From positions 100,962 to 137,626 of the forward strand of contig CAMYLC010000172.1 in assembly GCA_947259195.1 (NCBI GenBank): a stretch of DNA of 36,665 nucleotides, written 5' to 3'. This DNA is from Thermoanaerobaculia bacterium (GTDB lineage: Bacteria; Acidobacteriota; Thermoanaerobaculia; Multivoradales; JAHEKO01). A model generated the notes under the pieces. The model had not been told where the DNA came from. It was given only the letters and a program-made list of their open reading frames with translations, and did no database searches. The translations under genes and the position numbers were made by a program. This document shows, one piece after another, positions 25,043 to 33,183 of the stretch (position 1 is its first letter; the number at the start of each line of letters is the position of its first letter).

Positions 25043-26155
25043 CTACTCGTTCGATCCCGCTGTGACACTCCGGTCGTCGGCAGTCTCGTCTGCTCGATCA
25101 GTGACCCAGTACCTGCCGAGAGCGTGCCGGGCCTCGGGGTCCTTCATCGAGAAGTCTCGATCCCATGGGTCCGGGCCGGGGATCCACTTCCACCAGAACA
25201 TGCCGCGCACGAAGGGCTGCTCCTCGATGCGCTCCAGGGCGACCTCGATGAGCCTCTGTCGCAACAGCAGTGCCTGCGGGTTGTCCTCCAGTCCAGGGCT
25301 CCATGGCTCACGGGCCGCACTGTGGGATCGGCTGTAGCCGATCTCGGCAAAGAAGATCGGCTTGTCCCGAAACTTCGATGAAAGAGACGAGAGTTGTCGA
25401 AGGGGTTCGTTCCATCCCTGCCACAGGTTCTCTCGGCTGGGGTCTTGGTCGAGACTCAAGGGGAAGTAGGCGTGAACCCCAATCCAATCCAGGGCATCCC
25501 AGAATGGGACCCTGTCGAGAGAGTCCCAATTGGCGGCATAGGTCACCGAGCCGTCGTAGACCTCTCGCACCGCCGAGATGATCCGCCGCCAGTCCTGTTC
25601 TCGATGCGTGGTCTTCTCGTACTCTACGCCGATGGCGAAGATCTTGACGCCGCTCCTCTGGGCGAAGCGAGCCTGGTCGACGATGAAGCCCTGATAGCTG
25701 TCGAAGAAACGCCGCCAGGCTGCCTCATCCGTGCCGAACTCGATGTCCCCACGCCATTCGAAGCTGCCCCAATAGGCCAGATGGGGCTTCCAGAACAGCC
25801 GCATACCAGCGGTGCGGGCGATCTCGACGGCACGCTCGAGGTAGGCGACTTCGCTGGCTGGACGGCTGGCTACGGCGCCGTCGCGGCTGACCCTGGCGTA
25901 GGGATGAATCGCGATCCAATCGACCCCGAGCTCCCCGAGTTGGTCGAGGGCTTCGACCATCGAGGGTGAGCCCCAGATCTGTCCGGCGCGGGGGCACGAG
26001 ACGATCATTCCCCTCATGAAGGCCTCTTCCGAGAGGCCGTTCCCAGTCGCGGGGGGAGTGCCCGATCTGGGCTCAGATCCCGCTTGCCAAGGCAGGGTAG
26101 TGAGAATGCCTGCCACCAGGATCGTGCGGATGGTGAAGATCTTGAAGGGTCTCAT
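25043..26155 (-). CDS. glycoside hydrolase, GH113-like TIM barrel, secreted
   Basis: About 370 aa from ATG 26155 (an in-frame GTG at 26164 is the other option; neither has a good ribosome site). A signal peptide covers roughly 1-27. The barrel carries LGVDWIAIHPYARVS, FWKPHLAYWG, then IFAIGVEYEKTT, with Glu178 as the probable acid/base, and IFFAEIGYSRS, with Glu271 as the probable nucleophile. These match the GH113 layout, whose known members are beta-mannanases; substrate here is unproven. It is the last gene of a leftward run behind two M16 genes (31 nt after the second), so it is probably exported with them. It is convergent with the E1 gene (19-bp gap). Confidence 0.75.
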   Translation of the reverse strand: MRPFKIFTIRTILVAGILTTLPWQAGSEPRSGTPPATGNGLSEEAFMRGMIVSCPRAGQIWGSPSMVEALDQLGELGVDWIAIHPYARVSRDGAVASRPASEVAYLERAVEIARTAGMRLFWKPHLAYWGSFEWRGDIEFGTDEAAWRRFFDSYQGFIVDQARFAQRSGVKIFAIGVEYEKTTHREQDWRRIISAVREVYDGSVTYAANWDSLDRVPFWDALDWIGVHAYFPLSLDQDPSRENLWQGWNEPLRQLSSLSSKFRDKPIFFAEIGYSRSHSAAREPWSPGLEDNPQALLLRQRLIEVALERIEEQPFVRGMFWWKWIPGPDPWDRDFSMKDPEARHALGRYWVTDRADETADDRSVTAGSNE

Positions 26156-26186
26156 CGAGAGCACGTACGTTGATCGGGGCCGACCT

Positions 26187-27704
26187 TCACTCCAGATCTC
26201 TCAGGGTCAGAGGGTCCCGAGCCGGCAGGTGTCGGACTCGATGGCGAGTGACCATCTCGAGTTGCGACTGCCCTTCTGGCGCACCCTGGGCGATGTCGTG
26301 CCAACGGCCGACAACGAGGTAGAGGAGCTGATCAGGTAGTAGGTAGGTGCTGGCCGCCCGCAAGATGTCGTCGGCGGTCGTGGCCTCGATTCCCCGCAGG
26401 TAGAGGTCCCAATAGTCGTCAGGCCGCTGCAAGAGCTCGTTTTCGGCCAACAGGCCGGCGATTTCCTCGGCAGTGTCGAAGGAGAGTCGCAACTTCCCAA
26501 GGAGAGTCAGTTTGGCGACCTCCAGCTCTGTCGTGTGCACCGGCTCCGCGCGGATTCGATGCAGCTCCTCGAGGCTCAGCTCGACTGCGCGCGCTACCTG
26601 CGAGCTGCTTGTGTCGAAGAAAACCTGGAAGTCCCCCACCCAGAGCTCACCGGGATCGAGTCGAGCGGAAGCCCGGTAGACGAGGCCTTCGGCAGTTCGC
26701 AGTCGGCCAGCGACGCGAGATATGGCTCCGGAACCACCCAGAATCTCACCGAGGACCTCGAGGGCGAAACGGTCCTTGGAGTCCCATGGCACGTCCCGCG
26801 TAAGCCTGGCGCCGAGGGCGACTTTGGCCTGGGGGAAATCGGCTTCGTAGTGATAGAGACCCGGCTTCGGCGCGAAGCTCGGGCCCTCGGGAGGCCATGG
26901 AATCGACCTGCTGGCAGCTTGATCGGATTGATGGCTCGACCACCGGGCGATTCTCTCTTCGAGAGAGACCAGGAGTGTGTCGACTTGGAAGTCGCCAGAA
27001 ACGGCGAATATGAGGTTCTCCGGTCGCCAATAGGTCTGATGGAACCGAATCAAGGCTTGGGTGTCCATGGCTTCCAGGCTGCTGGGCGTGAGCGGCCTGG
27101 TTGAGAAGTGCCGCCGACCGAAGACGAGCCACCGCCATTCTCTCTCGAGGACGTCGATAGGATCCTGATTCCGCCGACTCATGCTCTCCCGCAGGTTGGT
27201 CTTGACGCTGGCGAGGCGGTCCTCCTGAAAGGCGGGCGAGGAGAGCACTTCGAAGAACAGATCCAGGGCTTCGTCGAGGGCCCAGGTGGGCACGCTCAGG
27301 CTGGCCGCGCTGCGGGTGAAGCCGGCGAAAGATGTGATGCGAGCTCCAAGTTCATCGACCCTGTCATCGAAACTGTCGGCCGAGCGCAGCCGGGTACCAC
27401 CCCGCCTCACGAGAGCGCCGGTCAAGGAGGCGAGACCAGCCTGGAGAGGTGGCTCGAGAAACGAGCCGGCTCGGAGGGCGATCGCGACCTCTACCAGGGG
27501 CAGGGTGTGGTCTTCGGCAAGATAGACGACGGTGCCCATGTGGATCTCTCGGCGACGACCCTCGGTTAGTGGCAGCTGGATCTCACGCTCGTCGAAGCTC
27601 AACGCGAGAGGGCTGCTTGGAATGGAGGGCTGCTCCGCCGAGAACACCACCGCGCCACAGGCAAGCCACAGCGCACCGGCCAGCCCGATGAGCCTGCCGT
27701 TCAT
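26187..27704 (-). CDS. M16-family protein lacking the zinc motif (non-catalytic partner)
   Basis: A 505-aa exported protein with a signal peptide (1-22, ends VVFSA). It has the two-domain insulinase-like fold: VEVAIALRAGSFLEPPLQAGLASLTGALVRRGG aligns with the zinc region, but HxxEH is absent (LTGAL instead). The second half keeps LRTAEGLVYRASAR, which resembles the substrate-binding Arg/Tyr region of M16B partners. Its ATG overlaps the stop of the upstream active M16 gene (ATGA). Heterodimeric M16B proteases pair one zinc subunit with one such Arg/Tyr subunit, so the two genes very likely encode one enzyme. Confidence 0.88.
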   Translation of the reverse strand: MNGRLIGLAGALWLACGAVVFSAEQPSIPSSPLALSFDEREIQLPLTEGRRREIHMGTVVYLAEDHTLPLVEVAIALRAGSFLEPPLQAGLASLTGALVRRGGTRLRSADSFDDRVDELGARITSFAGFTRSAASLSVPTWALDEALDLFFEVLSSPAFQEDRLASVKTNLRESMSRRNQDPIDVLEREWRWLVFGRRHFSTRPLTPSSLEAMDTQALIRFHQTYWRPENLIFAVSGDFQVDTLLVSLEERIARWSSHQSDQAASRSIPWPPEGPSFAPKPGLYHYEADFPQAKVALGARLTRDVPWDSKDRFALEVLGEILGGSGAISRVAGRLRTAEGLVYRASARLDPGELWVGDFQVFFDTSSSQVARAVELSLEELHRIRAEPVHTTELEVAKLTLLGKLRLSFDTAEEIAGLLAENELLQRPDDYWDLYLRGIEATTADDILRAASTYLLPDQLLYLVVGRWHDIAQGAPEGQSQLEMVTRHRVRHLPARDPLTLRDLE

Positions 27705-29383
27705 GGGGCCGCCCCGCCGTCGATACCTTGCGGCCCAGAGATCGCCGGTCGATCACCGCCATCCGTCCGACGATAGAAGGCGACGATTCTTCCGCCAGGC
27801 TCTAGATAGCGTCTGGCCGCGGCTCGTACCTGCTCGCTCTCGACCTGAAGCACCTGGCGGGGCCAGGAGTTGATCTCCCTCCAGTCGCCCATGCCCTGGT
27901 AGACGAGGAGTTGGGCGAGAAGAGACGCAGGCTCCTTGAGCCGCCGAAACGAGTCGGCTGTCAGTCGGTTCTTTGCCCGCAGGAGCTCTTCGGCTGTCAC
28001 CAGCTCTGTCTTGAGCTTGGCCACCTCCTGGTCCCAGGCAGTCAAGAGGTCTTCGGGGCGCGAAGATCCCTTGGTTTCGGCCTGAAAGGCGAAATATCCA
28101 GCCTGACGCAGCTGATTCTGCTGTGCAGAGGCCGAGAACGCGATCTGCCTGCCGAGGACCATCGTGCGAAAGAGCCTGCCGGACCGCCCGTTGAGTACGG
28201 CTGCCAGAACCTCAAGAGCGCGAGAGTCGGCGTCCCCGAAGGCTGCGGAGGGGTAGAGAACCTGCACTCGAGACGGGCATCGGCATTCGAGGGTCAGGGT
28301 GCGTCCGCCTGCAAGATCGTCGGGCGCTGGCAGAGGCACCCGGATGCGGGGGCTGGCTCCGCGAGTTGGGATGCGTCCGAAGTACCTCTCGGCGAGTCCG
28401 CGGACCTGCACGGGATCGAAGGCCCCGACCAGGACCGCCGTGATGCGCTCTGGCGCGTAGTGCTGTCGAAAGAAGAGCCGAGCCGATTCCCGGGTCAGCC
28501 CTTCCAGATCCTCGGGAGCCCCCTGTGGATCCCAGGCATAGGGGTGCCGGCCCCAGAACTCCGACTTCAGCTGCTCGTCGGCGGACCCGGTTGGATTGGA
28601 TTCGATGCGCAGACGGCGCTCTTCGTGAATGACATCGAGCTCCTGGTAGAACTCCCGGAAGACGGGCTCCGACATTCGGTCGGACTCCAGCCAAAACCAG
28701 GCTTCTAGCTTCTCCGCTGGTACCGTGACGTAGTAGAGCGTCAGGTCACGAAGGGTATGAGCGTTGAGTCCTACCGCACCCAGCCGGGAGTAGAAGAGCG
28801 GGAACTGACCGAGAAGGGCTTGAGAACGGGCCTCGGCCTGGAGGAGTCGTAGCTGCGCCTCGGAATCGGCAATTCGCTGCTCGAGCTTGGCACGCTTCTT
28901 CGTTGCAGCCTCTTTGAGCCCTGACCTGAGCTCGCGCAACTCGGACTGGAGTCGGTCCTCCCGGTCGAGGAGGACCATCTCCCTCTCGATGTCGCGGGTA
29001 CCGACAGTTCTCGTCCCCTTGAACATCAGATGCTCGAGTAGGTGGCTCAGGCCTGTCTTGCCTGGAGCCTCGTCGGCCGATCCGACCTCGACCACCCAGC
29101 CGGCTGCGATGGTGGTCGTTTCAGGTCTCTCGACCAGCAGAATTCTCATGCCGTTGTCGAGCTGAATTGTCTCGACCGGCACTTGTGCGGTGAGATCGGC
29201 AGCGGCTTCGAGCAAGAACCCAGAAAGCAACAGGGGAGCGGCCCACAGCGCAACGCGGCGCCAAGGGGCTCGCCGCCGACGTGCGTCGACTATCGGTTCG
29301 AAGAAGGGTGCCAAGTTCTCATCCGGTTGAGGTGCGGCATAGGCTGTGGAGCGGCGTTCGATGGTAACACGGCGCCTGCTCAT
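27701..29383 (-). CDS. M16-family zinc metallopeptidase (catalytic subunit)
   Basis: About 560 aa from ATG 29383 (MSRRRVTIERRS); the frame is open further upstream, but that stretch overlaps the divergent acyltransferase gene. A hydrophobic helix (about 43-62) anchors or exports it. The inverted zinc motif HLLEH is at 114-118 in GLSHLLEHLMFKGT, and the third zinc ligand is probably Glu254 in VIHEERRLR. Between them is a roughly 55-residue coiled-coil insertion (about 137-190, rich in Glu, Arg and Leu), so the spacing exceeds the usual 76 or so residues. It is translationally coupled to the non-catalytic partner downstream. Peptide substrates are unknown. Confidence 0.9.
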   Translation of the reverse strand: MSRRRVTIERRSTAYAAPQPDENLAPFFEPIVDARRRRAPWRRVALWAAPLLLSGFLLEAAADLTAQVPVETIQLDNGMRILLVERPETTTIAAGWVVEVGSADEAPGKTGLSHLLEHLMFKGTRTVGTRDIEREMVLLDREDRLQSELRELRSGLKEAATKKRAKLEQRIADSEAQLRLLQAEARSQALLGQFPLFYSRLGAVGLNAHTLRDLTLYYVTVPAEKLEAWFWLESDRMSEPVFREFYQELDVIHEERRLRIESNPTGSADEQLKSEFWGRHPYAWDPQGAPEDLEGLTRESARLFFRQHYAPERITAVLVGAFDPVQVRGLAERYFGRIPTRGASPRIRVPLPAPDDLAGGRTLTLECRCPSRVQVLYPSAAFGDADSRALEVLAAVLNGRSGRLFRTMVLGRQIAFSASAQQNQLRQAGYFAFQAETKGSSRPEDLLTAWDQEVAKLKTELVTAEELLRAKNRLTADSFRRLKEPASLLAQLLVYQGMGDWREINSWPRQVLQVESEQVRAAARRYLEPGGRIVAFYRRTDGGDRPAISGPQGIDGGAAP

Positions 29384-29386
29384 GGT

Positions 29387-29405
29387 CGGGTCCCAGAAAG
29401 ACCCG
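29387..29405. promoter_or_regulatory. inverted repeat between divergent M16 and acyltransferase genes
   Basis: CGGGTC (29387-29392) and GACCCG (29400-29405) flank a 7-nt spacer in a 45-bp gap between divergent starts. It is a candidate operator acting on both genes, or a small hairpin. Confidence 0.3.
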
Positions 29406-29413
29406 GTCTGCGG

Positions 29414-29419
29414 TACCAT
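29414..29419 (+). promoter_or_regulatory. weak candidate -10 box of acyltransferase gene
   Basis: TACCAT ends 9 nt before the GTG at 29429, a spacing like those at 7746 and 22627. The match to the -10 consensus is 4 of 6. Confidence 0.2.
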
Positions 29420-29428
29420 TCGATTGCA

Positions 29429-30205
29429 GTGCAGAGATTCGCCTGGCGCCTGATCAACGGTCTGCAGGCAGTGTTCCTGTTCTTGTGGACCGCTTTCTGG
29501 GTTACGGTCGCGATCGCAGCGCGACTCGGGACCGGAGGCCCCAAGCTCCCCTTGACCATCGCCCGGAAACTCTGGCTGCCGGTGGCATTGTGGACCGTGG
29601 GAGCCCGCCTGGAGGTCAAAATCTCGCCGCTCAACGATTTCTCCAAGCCGGCGCTCTTCGTCGCCAATCATCGCTCGTTCTACGACATTCCGGCCCTGGT
29701 CGGCGGCGTACCGACGAACCTCCGATTCCTGGCCAAGAAGGAAGTCCGAAAGATCCCGTTTCTGGGTCTCTACGCAGCTGCGATGGGTATGGTCTTCATC
29801 GATCGATCCGACAGCGAGGCCTCGAGGACCAGTGTCGAGCTCATGTCTGAGCTGCTGGAGGACGGCGCCAGCATGGCCTCTTACCCAGAGGGCACCCGCA
29901 GCCGAAGTGGCCAGCTGCTCCCGTTCAAGACCGGCAGCTTCGTCGCCGCGATCAAGGCCGGTGTACCGGTCGTACCCGTAAGCATTTCTGGAAGTGAGCG
30001 AGTGCTGCCAGCGGATGGGTTCTCGCCTCGGCCCGGACTGATTCGGGTTTCCATCGGCGAGCCGATTCCGACTGCACAGCTGACCTTGGAGGATCGACGA
30101 GAGTTGGCAGACGAGGCCCGTCGTCAGGTCGAATGCATGCTCGAGCAGGCTGAGGGCCATCCTGCCGAGCAGGAGTCAGCCGCTCAGGCATTGCCGGAGC
30201 TGTAG
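29429..30205 (+). CDS. 1-acyl-sn-glycerol-3-phosphate acyltransferase family protein
   Basis: A 258-aa PlsC-type enzyme that should acylate lysophosphatidic acid to phosphatidic acid at the inner membrane. An N-terminal hydrophobic helix (about 12-31) is followed by the HX4D catalytic motif NHRSFYD (His81, Asp86) and the glycerol-phosphate-binding motif PEGTRSRSG (153-161). The start is taken as GTG 29429 because it gives the normal family length and a -10-like hexamer sits 9 nt upstream. The open frame continues to 29042, but that part is antisense to the M16 gene. It stands alone, convergent with the receiver gene. Confidence 0.88.
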   Translation: MQRFAWRLINGLQAVFLFLWTAFWVTVAIAARLGTGGPKLPLTIARKLWLPVALWTVGARLEVKISPLNDFSKPALFVANHRSFYDIPALVGGVPTNLRFLAKKEVRKIPFLGLYAAAMGMVFIDRSDSEASRTSVELMSELLEDGASMASYPEGTRSRSGQLLPFKTGSFVAAIKAGVPVVPVSISGSERVLPADGFSPRPGLIRVSIGEPIPTAQLTLEDRRELADEARRQVECMLEQAEGHPAEQESAAQALPEL

Positions 30206-30267
30206 CTCGAGTGCAGACCTCGGCAAGGCAGGCCACCCCACCGGCTTCCAGGCTCTCCGTTCGTCAC

Positions 30268-30636
30268 TCAGGCCTTTTCGGTCGCTAGCATCAGCACGTC
30301 GAAGAGTCGCTCGGCGTCGAAGGGCTTGGCCAGGAAATACTGACCGCCGATGATCGGTCCTCGCCGCCGCACCTCTTCGCTATCCACCAGGCCAGTCAGA
30401 AAGACGATCGGGATATTGGCTGTGCCGGGATCCTCTCGCAGCTTTTGGGCGACCGTGGCGCCATCCATTTGAGGTAGGACGATGTCGAGCAGGATGGCCT
30501 CGGGCCGATTGTCCCCGACCCTGAGAAGAGCGTCGACACCATTGCTTGCAGTCTCCACTGCATGACCTTCGAGCTCCAGCATCGCAGTGACGAGCTGGAG
30601 GATCTGGTCATCATCGTCGACTACCAGTATTCGCAT
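30268..30636 (-). CDS. single-domain response regulator (receiver only)
   Basis: A 122-aa CheY-like receiver beginning MRILVVDDDDQ. The phospho-acceptor is Asp51 in AILLDIVLPQMDG, with Thr81 and Lys104 (FLAKPF) completing the switch set. There is no output domain, so it acts by protein contact or in a phosphorelay. The start at 30636 has GGAGAG 7 nt upstream. No histidine kinase is adjacent; neighbours are the convergent acyltransferase and the divergent mobA operon. Confidence 0.9.
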   Translation of the reverse strand: MRILVVDDDDQILQLVTAMLELEGHAVETASNGVDALLRVGDNRPEAILLDIVLPQMDGATVAQKLREDPGTANIPIVFLTGLVDSEEVRRRGPIIGGQYFLAKPFDAERLFDVLMLATEKA

Positions 30637-30765
30637 GAGGCAGGCTCTCCAGCTCTGAACCGTCGATTCCTGAAGTCGGCACCGATTCGATTGGCAATTC
30701 ACGTCGATCGTAGCATGGGCCCGTATCTCGACGCAGTGGAGTGCCCCGCAGTCCTGGCCCTCTGC

Positions 30766-30771
30766 TAACAT
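30766..30771 (+). promoter_or_regulatory. candidate -10 box of mobA-fdhD-tatD operon
   Basis: TGcTAACAT (30763-30771) resembles an extended -10 and ends 11 nt before the ATG at 30783, with no Shine-Dalgarno in between. Confidence 0.3.
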
Positions 30772-30782
30772 CTCGCAGCTCG

Positions 30783-31439
30783 ATGACAAGCTTGAAGACC
30801 TCTGTAGTCGGTGCCGTTCTGGCCGGGGGCGAGAGCCGCCGGTTGGGGCGGGACAAGGCTCTGTTGCCATGGTTGGGAAAGGCGCTGCTTCTGCACCCGT
30901 TCGAAGTACTGCAGGAGGTTGTGTCCGAAGTCGTCGTGGTCACGGTCGGTGGCCGGTCCTATGGAGAGCTCGGTGTACCCGTGATCCACGATCGGTTCGA
31001 GGGGCTCGGTCCGCTGGCCGGGATTCACGCTGCCCTCGAGTGGGCCCGCTCGAGTCCCGTGTTCGTTGTCGCCTGTGATCTGCCATTCGTCAGCGTCGAC
31101 CTCGTCGAACATGTTGCGGACTGGAGCGCCGAGCAGAAGCCTCGAGCCTCGGCAGGTGACCAAGCCTGGGCTCACCCACGGGCCAGAGTCGCGGTCTGGA
31201 AGGGGCGGCAGCAGCCCCTGTGCGGACTCTATTCGGCGTCGTGCAGGGAGCCCCTCGAAGAGAGGCTACGCGACGGTCGTCTGGAAGCCTGGCGCTTTCT
31301 GGCCGAGATCGATACGGCGTCGATTCCGATCACGCCCGACCTGGCCTTTTACCGACCCGACCTATTGGTGAATATCAACTCGCCAAGGGACCTTCACCAG
31401 GGCATCCCCGCAGTGGCCCCAGAGGTTTCGAGTTCGTGA
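30783..31439 (+). CDS. mobA: molybdenum cofactor guanylyltransferase
   Basis: A 218-aa nucleotidyltransferase that attaches GMP to molybdopterin to make the guanine dinucleotide cofactor. The N-terminal signature VLAGGESRRLGRDKALLPW and VVACDLPFVS (Asp99, metal site) are intact. The start at ATG 30783 places the motif at residues 12-30, as usual. Its TGA shares a base with the fdhD ATG, so the two are coupled, fitting joint maturation of a molybdenum or tungsten formate dehydrogenase, which is not in the window. The middle of the protein is somewhat diverged, so the activity is likely but not certain. Confidence 0.85.
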   Translation: MTSLKTSVVGAVLAGGESRRLGRDKALLPWLGKALLLHPFEVLQEVVSEVVVVTVGGRSYGELGVPVIHDRFEGLGPLAGIHAALEWARSSPVFVVACDLPFVSVDLVEHVADWSAEQKPRASAGDQAWAHPRARVAVWKGRQQPLCGLYSASCREPLEERLRDGRLEAWRFLAEIDTASIPITPDLAFYRPDLLVNINSPRDLHQGIPAVAPEVSSS

Positions 31440-32308
31440 TGGGTGACGACCGCAAGCGCCAGGGTGCTCCAGGAGCCACGGTACCCGCCACGGTAGTTGC
31501 AGTGGAGGGGAACGACTCTGTTGAACGGGCAGATTCTGTGGCGGTGGAGGAGCCTCTGGAGATCGGCGTCGTGGCTGAGATCGAGGGCCGGAGGCGGCGG
31601 CACAATGTAGCCGTCACCATGCGGACCCCGGGCAACGACTTCGAGCTGGCGGCCGGTTTTCTCAGTGGTGAAGGGATGCTGAAGCACCGTCGCGACATAT
31701 GGCGAATCGACTACTGCGACGCCAGCTCTTCGCGGGATCCTGACAACGTGGTCGAGGTCAGCTTGAGACCGGGAGTCGAGTTCGATGCCGAACGGCTCAG
31801 CCGTCACGTCTTTACTACTTCGAGCTGTGGGATCTGCGGCAGAGCCTCCCTCGAAGCGGTCCAGATATCATGTCCCAGAGTCCCAGTCGGCAACTTTCGG
31901 CTCTACCCACAGCAGCTGGTGCGGTTGCCGGCTACCCTGCGCGAGGCACAACCCGTGTTCTCCGAGACGGGTGGCCTGCATGCCGCCGGCCTCTTCGAAG
32001 GCAGCGGCCGGCTGCTGGCTCTGCGAGAGGATGTGGGGCGACACAACGCCGTCGACAAGGTGGTGGGGTCCCTGCTGCTCGAAGAGGGGCTTCCCGGTTC
32101 TGATCGCGTCCTCCTGGTGAGCGGACGGGCCAGCTTCGAGCTGGTCCAGAAGGCCGCCTTGGCTGGCATTCCGGTTCTGGCAGCGGTCGGTGCACCCAGT
32201 AGCCTGGCAGTGGAGCTAGCCAGGGAAATGGGTATGACGCTGGTCGGTTTCCTGCGCGATGGACGATTCAATGTCTACTCGGGTGCCGATCGGATTGAGA
32301 TCGAGTGA
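31439..32308 (+). CDS. fdhD: formate dehydrogenase sulfurtransferase FdhD
   Basis: A 289-aa protein that passes sulfur from a cysteine desulfurase to the molybdenum cofactor of formate dehydrogenase. Features: ADSVAVEEPLEI near the start, TMRTPGNDFELAAGFLSGEG, the conserved loop TTSSCGICGRAS with Cys130 and Cys133, and REDVGRHNAVDKVVG with SGRASFELVQKAA in the C-terminal half. All expected catalytic and binding residues appear present. It overlaps mobA by one base and precedes tatD by 35 nt, suggesting one transcript. Confidence 0.93.
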   Translation: MGDDRKRQGAPGATVPATVVAVEGNDSVERADSVAVEEPLEIGVVAEIEGRRRRHNVAVTMRTPGNDFELAAGFLSGEGMLKHRRDIWRIDYCDASSSRDPDNVVEVSLRPGVEFDAERLSRHVFTTSSCGICGRASLEAVQISCPRVPVGNFRLYPQQLVRLPATLREAQPVFSETGGLHAAGLFEGSGRLLALREDVGRHNAVDKVVGSLLLEEGLPGSDRVLLVSGRASFELVQKAALAGIPVLAAVGAPSSLAVELAREMGMTLVGFLRDGRFNVYSGADRIEIE

Positions 32309-32343
32309 CGGGAGCCCGAGCTCCCCCCAGAGTGTGATCGTCG

Positions 32344-33183
32344 ATGACCGAGATCGACCCCGAGTCCGCCGCTGGAGATCGCTGCCTCTTCGACACCCAC
32401 GCCCACCTCTGTGACCCGGCGTTCGACGGGGATCGTGGTGAGGTTCTCGAGCGAGCGAGAGCTGCTGGGGTGGAATCGATCATCGCGGTCGGGGAGACGC
32501 TGCAGGATGCGCGCGCCAATCTGGCCCTGGCCCACGACTATCCCTGGATCATTCGGCCCGCGGCAGGGCTGTTCCCGACGATTCTGGATCTGGACCAGGC
32601 AGAATCGTTGGCGCAGTGGATTCGACGACATGTCGAAGAGCTGATCGCCATCGGGGAGGTTGGGCTCGACCATTGGAAAGTAGAGGAGCCAGAGGACAGG
32701 GAGATCCAGCGACAGGTCTTCGAGCGGTTCGTGGAGCTGGCCATGGAGCTCGACCTGCCCCTCAATGTCCACTCCCGCTCAGCCGGTGCTCCGGCGATCG
32801 AGCTGCTGCTGCAGTGCGGAGCAAGAAGAGTACAGCTCCATGCTTTCGATGGTCGTGCAGCCAAGGCCCAACCGGCGATCGAAGCCGGCTTCTTTCTTTC
32901 GGTGCCGCCTTCGGTCGTCCGATCGCGTCAGAAACAGAAACTTGTCCGGCAGGTGCCCTTGCAGAATCTACTGCTGGAAACCGACAGTCCTGTTCTGGGT
33001 AGGGAGCCGGGCGAGCGCAACGAGCCTGCCAACCTCGGACTCTCTCTGCAGGCGGTGGCCGAGCTCAAGGGCGTGCATCGGGAGGCGGTGGTGGAGGCTG
33101 TGAGAGACAACTCTCTGCGCCTCTATGGAGAGGCACTCCTCGGAGGCGCCAGGCACCGGAGCGAGTCGACTAGCGGGAATTAG
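32344..33183 (+). CDS. tatD: TatD family metal-dependent hydrolase
   Basis: A 279-aa amidohydrolase-fold protein of the TatD/YcfH family, known as metal-dependent DNases and possibly other hydrolases. Metal ligands are visible: DTHAH (His19, His21), AIGEVGLD (Glu105), NVHSRSAG (His143), QLHAF (His166) and LLETDSP (Asp214). It is the third gene of the mobA-fdhD run, though no functional link to molybdenum cofactor is known. The last 14 bp overlap the convergent PilZ gene. Confidence 0.9.
   Translation: MTEIDPESAAGDRCLFDTHAHLCDPAFDGDRGEVLERARAAGVESIIAVGETLQDARANLALAHDYPWIIRPAAGLFPTILDLDQAESLAQWIRRHVEELIAIGEVGLDHWKVEEPEDREIQRQVFERFVELAMELDLPLNVHSRSAGAPAIELLLQCGARRVQLHAFDGRAAKAQPAIEAGFFLSVPPSVVRSRQKQKLVRQVPLQNLLLETDSPVLGREPGERNEPANLGLSLQAVAELKGVHREAVVEAVRDNSLRLYGEALLGGARHRSESTSGN

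Noticed and set aside
26187..26204. Partial copy of the 22440-22544 arm (CCAGATCTCTCA) at the end of the M16 partner gene
   Set aside because: Only 12 bases match, they are explained by the codons for the final LRDLE residues, and no second arm is near.
29042..29428. Upstream extension of the acyltransferase frame
   Set aside because: It lies antisense to the start of the M16 gene and would add over 120 residues not found in PlsC-type enzymes; GTG 29429 gives the normal length.
29384..30160. N-terminal extension of the M16 peptidase frame
   Set aside because: It runs antisense through the acyltransferase catalytic motifs; ATG 29383 directly precedes the anchor helix.
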